Shown: positions 1 through 6,052 of the stretch, in pieces
Position numbering within the stretch: the first letter of the stretch is position 1
Layout: the number at the start of each line of letters is the position of its first letter
NCBI GenBank assembly: GCA_031254635.1
Contig: JAIRUB010000198.1
Coordinates: 1 to 12,831, forward strand
Length of the DNA stretch: 12,831 nt
Reading direction: 5' to 3'
Origin: Prevotellaceae bacterium
GTDB taxonomy: Bacteria; Bacteroidota; Bacteroidia; Bacteroidales; UBA932
Notes under the pieces: generated by a model
Told to the model about the DNA's origin: nothing
Seen by the model: the letters and a program-made list of their open reading frames with translations, nothing else
Database searches by the model: none
Program-made: the position numbers and the translations under genes

Positions 1-325
1 CTTTTGCCCCCGTGATATAAGCGGCTAAGGTCATCCCCCAAATCACTTTTTCTGAAGCTTTTTCCAAAATTTCTTTGTCTTTGAATGTGCCGGGTTCGCC
101 TTCGTCTGCATTACAAACAATATATTTAACGGGATTAGTCTCTTCTTTAACCATCCTCCATTTAATCCCCGTTGGAAATCCGGCACCTCCCCGTCCTTTT
201 AATCCTGAATCAATGAGTTCAGCAATAAATTCGTCCTTCCCCATTTTCATGATTTTGCGCATCAGTGCATCATAATCGATATCTTCTTTAAAGATAAGAT
301 CTGTTCTTTTTAACTGTGTAGCCAT
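1..325 (-). CDS. NuoF/HydB-like NADH-binding flavoprotein subunit (N-terminal part, runs off left edge)
   Basis: The first 108 residues are visible, starting from the ATG at 325-323. Residues 44-53 read GRGGAGFPTG, the glycine-rich FMN/NADH-binding motif of the NuoF/HydB/HndC family. Residues 71-83 read CNADEGEPGTFKD, the second signature of that family. The start is short, as in NuoF proper, and no thioredoxin-like 2Fe-2S domain precedes the flavoprotein domain, unlike many HydB proteins. The start lies 26 bases after the NuoE-like gene, so the two are almost certainly co-transcribed. In the family this subunit oxidises or reduces NAD(H) through FMN and passes electrons to Fe-S clusters. Bacteroidales complex I operons generally lack nuoEFG, so a soluble [FeFe]-hydrogenase (HydABC type) or formate dehydrogenase partner beyond the left edge is more likely than complex I. 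That assignment is inference; the missing downstream gene decides it. Confidence 0.93.
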   Translation of the reverse strand, partial: MATQLKRTDLIFKEDIDYDALMRKIMKMGKDEFIAELIDSGLKGRGGAGFPTGIKWRMVKEETNPVKYIVCNADEGEPGTFKDKEILEKASEKVIWGMTLAAYITGAK

Positions 326-351
326 ACTTCTTTGTGTTTAATAATTCATAT

Positions 352-819
352 TTACTGCTTCATATAACTGACAAGGATATTTTTCACTTTTTCCGGTGTC
401 AGTTCGGTGTAAGGCTCATCATTGATAAGCATTGCGGGCCCTTGATGGCAAGCACCGACACAATTGGTATAATGCAACGAAAATTTTCCGTCATTGGTGG
501 TTTCCCCCGGCTTTATACCGAGCAATTCCGTTATAGCCTCCACAATGTCCTCTTTGCGCTTCATATCGCAAATGATTGTTTTGCACACTCTAATCACGTA
601 TTTACCCTGCACATTTGTGTCGATGAAAGAGTAAAACGACGCCGTACCGTAAACATCTGCCGCGGAGATATTCAACTCCTTTGCAATGTTTACCATCGAT
701 TCTTCGCTAACATAGTAGAATTGGTCCACAACTTCATGCAGTATGGGCAACAAGCTCTCCCGTTTCCGACCATATTTATTAGCAAGCTGGCTAATAAATT
801 CTTCATTGTTTAATATCAT
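352..819 (-). CDS. NuoE/HydC-like thioredoxin-fold [2Fe-2S] subunit
   Basis: This 155-residue protein has the length and layout of NuoE/HydC: a helical N-terminal part (about 1-70) and a thioredoxin-like 2Fe-2S domain (about 73-155). Four cysteine ligands are visible: C79 and C84 (C-x4-C, in VCKTIIC) and C120 and C124 (C-x3-C, in NCVGAC). It relays electrons between the FMN of the NuoF/HydB partner and other Fe-S clusters in NADH-linked dehydrogenases or electron-bifurcating hydrogenases. It is the first gene of its transcript, followed after 26 bases by the NuoF-like gene. The ATG at 819-817 has no strong ribosome binding site, as is usual in Bacteroidota. The predicted promoter lies about 155 bases upstream, leaving a long leader. 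Whether it is hydC, hndA or nuoE cannot be decided from this protein alone. Confidence 0.93.
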   Translation of the reverse strand: MILNNEEFISQLANKYGRKRESLLPILHEVVDQFYYVSEESMVNIAKELNISAADVYGTASFYSFIDTNVQGKYVIRVCKTIICDMKRKEDIVEAITELLGIKPGETTNDGKFSLHYTNCVGACHQGPAMLINDEPYTELTPEKVKNILVSYMKQ

Positions 820-933
820 ATTTGATCTGGTTTAAGTAAAAAAATTATTTAATTATATTCGATTACATATATTTGATTGTTACCACTTTCATAAATTTTC
901 CCGATAAAACATGGGTGTACAAAATAAATCGTA

Positions 934-949
934 TTTGTTTACAAACAAA
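934..949. repeat. Short perfect inverted repeat in the nuoE-like leader
   Basis: TTTGTTT, a 2-base centre (AC), then AAACAAA gives 7-bp perfect arms. The site lies roughly 25-40 bases downstream of the predicted minus-strand transcription start, where an operator or a small leader hairpin could sit. The composition is almost pure A/T in an A/T-rich region, so chance is a real alternative. Confidence 0.4.
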
Positions 950-977
950 AAATCAAAAAAAGAACTTTTTCTATGGA

Positions 978-1009
978 CAAAAGTAGTAAAAATTTAGGAA
1001 CTGACCAAA
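978..1009 (-). promoter_or_regulatory. Bacteroidota-type promoter for the nuoE/nuoF-like genes
   Basis: Read on the minus strand, TTTG (1009-1006) is followed after exactly 20 bases by TACTTTTG (985-978). This matches the Bacteroidota -33 TTTG and -7 TAnnTTTG consensus. Transcription would start near 975, giving a leader of about 155 bases, longer than for the other genes here. Nothing else in 820-977 fits as well on this strand. Confidence 0.65.
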
Positions 1010-1072
1010 CATTAGGCGCACTTTTTTCGTTACGTAGATTCAACATCTGAATGCAACTTTAGATTGTAAAGA

Positions 1073-1100
1073 TAACTCATAACCCATAATTCATAAATCG
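1073..1100. repeat. Four tandem degenerate heptamers (TAAYYCR family)
   Basis: TAACTCA, TAACCCA, TAATTCA and TAAATCG follow one another without gaps. The consensus is TAA, then two variable bases (mostly pyrimidines), then C and a purine. The block sits just upstream of the clcA promoter. The same heptamer family (TAATTCG) forms part of a longer array upstream of the lolA-like gene at 10324-10351. Confidence 0.6.
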
Positions 1101-1107
1101 CTTTACA

Positions 1108-1139
1108 TTTTGCCATTCCACTATTTTTCCTTACATTTG
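1108..1139 (+). promoter_or_regulatory. Bacteroidota-type promoter for clcA-tex
   Basis: TTTG (1108-1111), a 20-base spacer and TACATTTG (1132-1139) match both boxes of the Bacteroidota promoter. The predicted start is near 1142, leaving a leader of only about 18 bases before the ATG at 1160. An out-of-frame ATG at 1153 lies inside that leader. Confidence 0.7.
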
Positions 1140-1159
1140 CACCATATTTGCTATGGTAA

Positions 1160-2935
1160 ATGTCGAAATTGACTGCTTTCATACAGAATAGTTTTTTGTG
1201 GTTAAGGCGGCTGCCTCAACGGCAATTGATTATCGTTTTAGCCTTTGTAGTAGGCTTGCTTGGCGGCTTGGCGGTAGTATTGCTTAAACATGCCATCCAT
1301 TTGGTACAGTGGATGCTTACCGGGTGGTTTTATACCACAGCCGATAGCCTGTTTTTCCTGCTCTATCCGGGCATAGGGATGTTAATAGCCTTATTGTATG
1401 TAAAATATATTGTAAAAGATGACATTGGCCACGGTGTAACGAAAGTATTACACGCCATCAGTCGTAAAGATTCGAAGATTAAGCGGCATAATTGTTATTC
1501 CTCAATAGCGGCTAGTTCGGTAACTATAGGGATGGGTGGCTCGGTGGGAGCCGAGGCGCCTATTGTTTACACGGGAGCAGCCTTAGGTTCTACCTTGGCG
1601 CAGTTCTTCAAGCTCGATTACCGGAGTATTACTTTGATGCTGGGCTGTGGGGCTGCCGGTGCGGTGGCAGGTATCTTTAAAGCGCCGCTGGCAGGAATAA
1701 TCTTTACCCTCGAAATCCTGATGCTCGACCTTTCCTTAGCCTCTATTCTTCCTTTGTTGGTATCCTCGGTTACAGCCACTGCCGTTTCTTATCTTATGTT
1801 GGGGAATACAGTATCATTCAGTACAGCCATTGAACCTTTTGTTTTCGGGGACTTGCCGTACTATTTGGTGCTGGCAGTCTTTTGCGGTTTTGGCGCCTTG
1901 TATTTTACAAGGGCTACCTTGTCCATAGAGCAACGTTTGAAACGTATAATCAATCCGTTTCGGCGCTGGATGTTTTGTGCCCTTGGTTTGGGGCTGTTAA
2001 TTTTTCTCTTTCCCCCGCTTTATGGCGAAGGCTATGACTATTTGTCGGCCTTGTTGAACGGTAATAGTGCGGCAGCAGCAGGAAGTGCATTGTACGGCGA
2101 TTTTTCCGAAAATGTGTGGTTTATCTTGTTGTTTTTTTTAGCCGTCTTCTTCTTTAAAGTCTTGTCCATGTCCTTTACCAATGCCGGTGGGGGAGTGGGC
2201 GGAACCTTTGGGCCTACCTTGTTTATGGGAGGAATTGCCGGTTTTGTGGTAGCACGGCTGCTAAACTTGTCGGGCCTCTGTACGGTTCCTGAAGCGAATT
2301 TTGCTATGGTAGGTATGGCCGGAATGATGTCGGCAGTAATGGTGGCTCCGCTAACGGCCATCTTCCTCATTGCCGAAATTACAGGCGGCTATGCGCTACT
2401 GATGCCGCTGATGTTAGTATCGGCTGTTTCTTTCCTTACTATTCGCGGCTTCGAGAAACATTCTATATATACCAAACGTTTAGCCCTGAGCGGCGACTTG
2501 ATTACCCACAACAAGGACAAAGCAGTGTTAACCCTTTTGCAATTGGATACCTTGATTGAAAAAGATTTTATTTCCATATCGCCCGATGCATCTTTAGGTG
2601 AGTTGGTGAAAATAATATCTCGTTCGCACCGCAATCTTTTTCCGGTATTGGACAACGAAGGCACCTTGGTGGGTGTAGTTTCGCTCGACGATATCCGCAA
2701 GGTAATGTTCGACACGCAACGCTATGATACTACCCCTGTACATAGCCTGATGAAAATGCCCGAAGCCTTTGTCCGCAGCGGCGAAAACATGCAGTCGGTA
2801 TTGGATAAATTTGAATCCACCCGTGCATGGAATCTCCCTGTTATTGACGAAGCAGGGCTTTATCTTGGCTTTGTTTCCAAATCGAAAATATTTTCTTCCT
2901 ATCGAAATTTATTACAACAGTTCTCAGATGAATAA
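1160..2935 (+). CDS. clcA: ClC-family chloride channel or transporter with C-terminal CBS pair
   Basis: This 591-residue inner-membrane protein has a ClC core (about 20-430) with many hydrophobic helices and two cytoplasmic CBS domains (about 470-520 and 530-585) that usually bind adenine nucleotides. The gating glutamate is E132 (GAEAP, for the usual GREGP). The third filter motif GGTFGP is at 347-352, and Y437 matches the central anion-coordinating tyrosine. The first filter motif, usually GSGIP, reads GHGVT at 90-94, so the anion-coordinating serine is histidine. At the position of the internal proton glutamate of E. coli ClC (E203) there is I186, next to a retained E185. This may point to channel-like or altered anion behaviour (inference). 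The last 8 bases overlap tex, suggesting translational coupling. Confidence 0.92.
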   Translation: MSKLTAFIQNSFLWLRRLPQRQLIIVLAFVVGLLGGLAVVLLKHAIHLVQWMLTGWFYTTADSLFFLLYPGIGMLIALLYVKYIVKDDIGHGVTKVLHAISRKDSKIKRHNCYSSIAASSVTIGMGGSVGAEAPIVYTGAALGSTLAQFFKLDYRSITLMLGCGAAGAVAGIFKAPLAGIIFTLEILMLDLSLASILPLLVSSVTATAVSYLMLGNTVSFSTAIEPFVFGDLPYYLVLAVFCGFGALYFTRATLSIEQRLKRIINPFRRWMFCALGLGLLIFLFPPLYGEGYDYLSALLNGNSAAAAGSALYGDFSENVWFILLFFLAVFFFKVLSMSFTNAGGGVGGTFGPTLFMGGIAGFVVARLLNLSGLCTVPEANFAMVGMAGMMSAVMVAPLTAIFLIAEITGGYALLMPLMLVSAVSFLTIRGFEKHSIYTKRLALSGDLITHNKDKAVLTLLQLDTLIEKDFISISPDASLGELVKIISRSHRNLFPVLDNEGTLVGVVSLDDIRKVMFDTQRYDTTPVHSLMKMPEAFVRSGENMQSVLDKFESTRAWNLPVIDEAGLYLGFVSKSKIFSSYRNLLQQFSDE

Positions 2936-5066
2936 ACCTTATCTAAGCCTTATCGCACAATCATTACAGGTAAAAGAGTGGCAAGTAGAAAATGCCGTTG
3001 CCCTTTTTTCCGAAGGAGCTACTATTCCCTTCATTAGCCGCTACCGGAAAGAAGCTACCGGCAGTATGGATGAGCTGCAGGTTGCAGAAATCAAGCACCG
3101 GATAGGCATATATGAGGAATTGGACAGCCGTAAGGCAACAGTGCTAAAATCGATTGAGGAGCAAGGAAAAATGACCGATGAACTGCGCGAGAAAATCGAA
3201 ATCTGCGTAGTGATGTCGGAACTGGAAGATATCTATTTGCCTTATCGCCCTAAACGCCGCACACGGGCATCTATCGCTAAGGAGAAGGGATTGGAGCCAT
3301 TAGCCGAATTGATTATGAAGCAGGATAGAACCGATATCTATGCCGCTGCCAAACAATTTCTATCCGACAAGGTAGAAACCGTAGAAGATGCTTTGGCCGG
3401 CGCTCGCGATATTATTGCCGAGCAGGTTAATGAAAATGCGGAAGTCAGAGATACTTTGCGCCGCTTGTTCCAACACGATGCGGTGGTATATGCAAAAGTA
3501 AGTAAGGGCAAAGAAGAAGAGGGGCAAAAATACAAAGACTATTTTAATTTTAACGAAAGTCTAAAAAAAATTCCTTCTCATCGTTTTCTCGCAGTAATGC
3601 GCGGACAGGCAGAAGAATTTTTGTCGGTAAAAGTAGAACCTGAAGAAGAAGCCGCCATTCCTTTAATAGAGCGAAAAATAATACGTTTCGCAAGCGATAA
3701 AACACAATCCGTTGAGCACTTGCGTTTGGTCATAGCCGATGCCTACAAACGGTTGTTGTGTCCCTCCTTAGAAACAGAAAGCATTCATTGGAAAAGAGAA
3801 CAGGCCGACACAGAGGCTATCCGTGTGTTTGCTGAAAATTTACGTCAGTTGCTCTTGGCTTCCCCCTTAGGGCAAAAGAGGGTATTGGCCATTGACCCTG
3901 GGTTCCGCACGGGTTGCAAAATAGTGTGCCTCGACGAACAGGGCAAACTCTTGCATAATGAAACCATCTATCCGCATCCTCCGCAAAATGAACGGAGCAC
4001 TGCCATGCGTAAGGTGTTAACATTAGTGGAAGCGTATAAAACAGAAGCTATAGCCGTTGGCAACGGCACGGCCAGCCGCGAAACCGAAGACTTTATCAAG
4101 CGTATTGCCTTTCCACACAGTGTGCAGGTATTCGTAGTGAGCGAAGACGGTGCTTCGATTTATTCCGCTTCGACCATAGCCCGCGAAGAATTTCCGCAAT
4201 ATGATGTTACTGTTCGCGGAGCAATATCTATCGGCCGCCGCCTTATGGACCCCTTGGCAGAGTTGGTAAAGATAGACCCCAAATCAATAGGCGTGGGGCA
4301 ATACCAGCACGATGTTGACCAGGGACGCCTCAAAGAAAGTTTAGATACGGTGGTGGAAAGTTGTGTGAACAAGGTGGGCGTGAATCTGAATACCGCCAGT
4401 AAACATTTGCTGACCTATGTGTCTGGGCTTGGCCCTACGCTGGCACAGAACATTGTTGATTATCGAAAAGAACACGGCGCCTTTACCTCCCGCGCCGAAT
4501 TGCAAAAGGTAAAACGCTTGGGCGAAAAGGCATTTGAGCAATGTGCCGGTTTCCTGCGCATCCCCGATGCTGAAAATCCTCTTGACAATAGCGCTGTGCA
4601 TCCCGAACGTTATGGCTTGGTAAAGCAAATGGCAAAGGATATCCAACATCCCTTAGCCGATTTGCTGGCATCCGAAGAAGTGCGTAAAAAGATAAAACTC
4701 GAAAGTTATGTATCGGTTCAGGTGGGTATGCCTACCTTGGCGGATATTATGGCTGAATTGGCCAAGCCCGGCCGAGACCCGCGTTCGGTGGCCAAAGTCT
4801 TCGAGTTTGCTGCCGATGTGTTTAGCATTGACGACTTGCAGCCCGGAATGGAACTGCCCGGTATTGTTACTAACATTACGGCCTTCGGCGCTTTCGTTGA
4901 TGTGGGCGTAAAGCAAGACGGATTGGTGCATATTTCACAGATGGCTGACCGCTATATCGGCGACCCTAATGAGGTAGTGAAGTTGCATCAGCACATCCGC
5001 GTAAAGGTATTGGAAGTGGACATCCCCCGTAAACGCATACAACTGACGATGAAAGGCCTGATTTGA
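2928..5066 (+). CDS. tex: Tex-family S1 RNA-binding transcription accessory protein
   Basis: This protein has 712 residues when started at the ATG at 2928, which gives the typical N-terminus MNKPYLSLIA. The open frame extends further upstream, but only through clcA coding sequence. The layout is that of Tex: a helical N-terminal domain (about 1-310), a YqgF/RuvC-like RNase H fold from about 318 (VLAIDPGFRTG, with D323), a helix-hairpin-helix region (about 483-545, including VSGLGPTLAQNIV) and an S1 RNA-binding domain (about 640-712). Tex is a conserved cytoplasmic nucleic-acid-binding protein linked to transcription; its exact role is unsettled in most bacteria. The start codon lies inside the last codons of clcA (ATGAATAA), so translation is probably coupled. 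It ends 18 bases before the -33 box of the next gene. Confidence 0.95.
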   Translation: MNKPYLSLIAQSLQVKEWQVENAVALFSEGATIPFISRYRKEATGSMDELQVAEIKHRIGIYEELDSRKATVLKSIEEQGKMTDELREKIEICVVMSELEDIYLPYRPKRRTRASIAKEKGLEPLAELIMKQDRTDIYAAAKQFLSDKVETVEDALAGARDIIAEQVNENAEVRDTLRRLFQHDAVVYAKVSKGKEEEGQKYKDYFNFNESLKKIPSHRFLAVMRGQAEEFLSVKVEPEEEAAIPLIERKIIRFASDKTQSVEHLRLVIADAYKRLLCPSLETESIHWKREQADTEAIRVFAENLRQLLLASPLGQKRVLAIDPGFRTGCKIVCLDEQGKLLHNETIYPHPPQNERSTAMRKVLTLVEAYKTEAIAVGNGTASRETEDFIKRIAFPHSVQVFVVSEDGASIYSASTIAREEFPQYDVTVRGAISIGRRLMDPLAELVKIDPKSIGVGQYQHDVDQGRLKESLDTVVESCVNKVGVNLNTASKHLLTYVSGLGPTLAQNIVDYRKEHGAFTSRAELQKVKRLGEKAFEQCAGFLRIPDAENPLDNSAVHPERYGLVKQMAKDIQHPLADLLASEEVRKKIKLESYVSVQVGMPTLADIMAELAKPGRDPRSVAKVFEFAADVFSIDDLQPGMELPGIVTNITAFGAFVDVGVKQDGLVHISQMADRYIGDPNEVVKLHQHIRVKVLEVDIPRKRIQLTMKGLI

Positions 5067-5084
5067 TAGAAATTCAAACATTTT

Positions 5085-5116
5085 TTTGTTTTATAATAAA
5101 ACATTTCGTATCTTTG
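5085..5116 (+). promoter_or_regulatory. Bacteroidota-type promoter of the XRE-Panacea gene
   Basis: TTTG (5085-5088), a 20-base spacer and TATCTTTG (5109-5116) match the consensus fully. The predicted start is near 5119, about 20 bases before the ATG at 5139. A perfect inverted repeat fills most of the spacer and overlaps the -33 box. Confidence 0.75.
5087..5103. promoter_or_regulatory. Probable operator: 17-base perfect inverted repeat inside the promoter
   Basis: TGTTTTAT, a central A, then ATAAAACA gives 8-bp perfect arms. The site starts within the -33 box and lies in the -33/-7 spacer, where a bound repressor would block RNA polymerase. The gene just downstream encodes an XRE helix-turn-helix protein, and such antitoxin-type regulators commonly repress their own promoter, so autoregulation is the simplest reading. 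It is unlikely to be a tex terminator, because the stem has few G:C pairs and no U-tract follows. Confidence 0.55.
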
Positions 5117-5138
5117 TTTCTGAATAATAAGAAAAATT

Positions 5139-5936
5139 ATGAATATGCAATTATCTCAAAAAGAATTAGGGAAACGAATTGGCGATTACCGAAAGATGAA
5201 AGGTTTAACTCAAAGCGATTTAGCAAACAATATCGGTATGTCGCGTTCTTCCTTAGCTCAGATAGAGTTGGGCAATAGAAGTATTCAAATTTTTGAATTA
5301 CAAAGCATTGCTATGGTTTTGGGGTTTTCTTTGGACAAGTTCTTATCTTCAGATTTTAATGAGATAAAAGAACTTTCAAAGAAAACGGAACCGATAAAAG
5401 AAAAGAACAATATTCGGATTTCTGTTCCAGAGTTACAAATTAATAAATTTAAGAATGTTTTACTGTACCTATTAGAATGCTGCGCCGGTAAGCCGAATGT
5501 AGGAGAAACCGTATTAAATAAATTATTATACTTCTGCGATTTCAATTATTACGAGATATATGAAGAACACTTGACCGGTGTAAGGTATAAAAAGCTGCCT
5601 TACGGGCCGGTTCCCCATCATTTGAATAGTATTATTAACCAAATGGTGGCCGACAAGCAATTGCAACGGATTAAAACAGAATATCACGGTTTCACACAAA
5701 TACGTTACCTTCCTTTGGTAAAGTCCGATTTGACACAATTATCTGCTGCTGAAAAAACAGTAATCGACGATGTAATCCGGCAAATGAGCGATTGGAATGC
5801 CAATCAAATCAGCGAATATTCACACAAAGATATGCCTTGGCGAGCAACAGACGAAGGTAATTATATAGGTTACAATTTAGTCTTTTATCGTCGCCCGCCG
5901 TTTTCAGTAAGAATATATCCGGAAGATGAAGATTAA
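5139..5936 (+). CDS. XRE-type HTH regulator fused to a Panacea (DUF4065/SocA-like) antitoxin domain
   Basis: This protein has 265 residues. Residues about 7-65 form an XRE/Cro-type helix-turn-helix (GLTQSDLANNIGMSRSSLAQIE). A charged linker (about 70-100) leads to a Panacea/DUF4065 domain (about 103-250), recognised by LNKLLYFCDF (126-135), KLPYGPVP (152-159) and ISEYSHKDMPW (224-234). Panacea domains are known as antitoxin modules that neutralise many unrelated toxins, so the protein is probably a DNA-binding, autoregulating antitoxin. No full-length toxin gene is adjacent: tex lies upstream, and only a 33-codon ORF overlaps the 3' end. The coding sequence is visibly richer in A and T than tex or dcp, which fits acquisition by transfer. 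A second in-frame ATG at 5145 is an alternative start. Domain call firm; toxin partner and function unproven. Confidence 0.88.
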   Translation: MNMQLSQKELGKRIGDYRKMKGLTQSDLANNIGMSRSSLAQIELGNRSIQIFELQSIAMVLGFSLDKFLSSDFNEIKELSKKTEPIKEKNNIRISVPELQINKFKNVLLYLLECCAGKPNVGETVLNKLLYFCDFNYYEIYEEHLTGVRYKKLPYGPVPHHLNSIINQMVADKQLQRIKTEYHGFTQIRYLPLVKSDLTQLSAAEKTVIDDVIRQMSDWNANQISEYSHKDMPWRATDEGNYIGYNLVFYRRPPFSVRIYPEDED

Positions 5937-6027
5937 TTTTGAAGCACGAATAGTTTTTATTGAGCTGTATCATAAGAATGAAAAAGAAAACGAAGACAGA
6001 GAACGAATTTTGAGAAATTTTAAATAA
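5926..6027 (+). CDS. 33-codon ORF overlapping the Panacea gene; possible toxin remnant or microprotein
   Basis: This ORF starts with ATG inside the last codons of the Panacea gene (11-base overlap) and ends at TAA, 25 bases before dcp. The product begins MKINFEARIVFIELYHKNEK and ends with a charged, helix-prone DRERI segment. There is no membrane segment or signal peptide. The tight overlap is typical of antitoxin-toxin pairs, but 33 residues is too short for most known soluble toxins, so it may be the surviving N-terminus of a deleted toxin. The bases after the TAA do not continue as coding sequence in the same frame. I do not recognise the family. It may be a small functional partner, a decayed gene or a chance ORF. 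Confidence 0.4.
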   Translation: MKINFEARIVFIELYHKNEKENEDRERILRNFK

Positions 6028-6052
6028 ACAATTAATCATTAAATAACCTCTT

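Larger units (their letters stand above)
820..1159. other. Divergent intergenic region between the nuoE-like gene and clcA
   Basis: These 340 AT-rich bases contain no convincing ORF. They hold a minus-strand promoter for the nuoEF-like genes, a plus-strand promoter close to clcA, a short perfect inverted repeat in the nuoE leader, and four tandem copies of a degenerate heptamer. The two promoters point away from each other and do not overlap, so the genes need not be co-regulated. No tRNA, recognisable riboswitch or terminator-like GC stem was seen. Confidence 0.7.

Noticed and set aside
342..360. TAATTCA and ACTGCTT at the nuoE/nuoF junction, resembling the heptamer units
   Set aside because: Single copies, not in a common 7-base register, and ACTGCTT is explained as the final codons of the nuoE-like gene.
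334..813. Long plus-strand ORF of 159 codons over the nuoE-like gene
   Set aside because: It is antisense to a complete NuoE/HydC-like gene with all four cysteine ligands; the product has no recognisable domain.
2769..2927. Upstream extension of the tex reading frame into clcA
   Set aside because: The extra 53 residues overlap conserved CBS coding sequence and resemble no Tex N-terminus; the ATG at 2928 gives the family start.
5063..5278. 71-codon ORF across the tex end and panacea start
   Set aside because: It runs through the promoter and then out of frame inside the HTH coding sequence; no sign of function.
6030..6044. TTAAT-C-ATTAA symmetry just before dcp
   Set aside because: Arms of only 5 bp in very AT-rich sequence; expected by chance.
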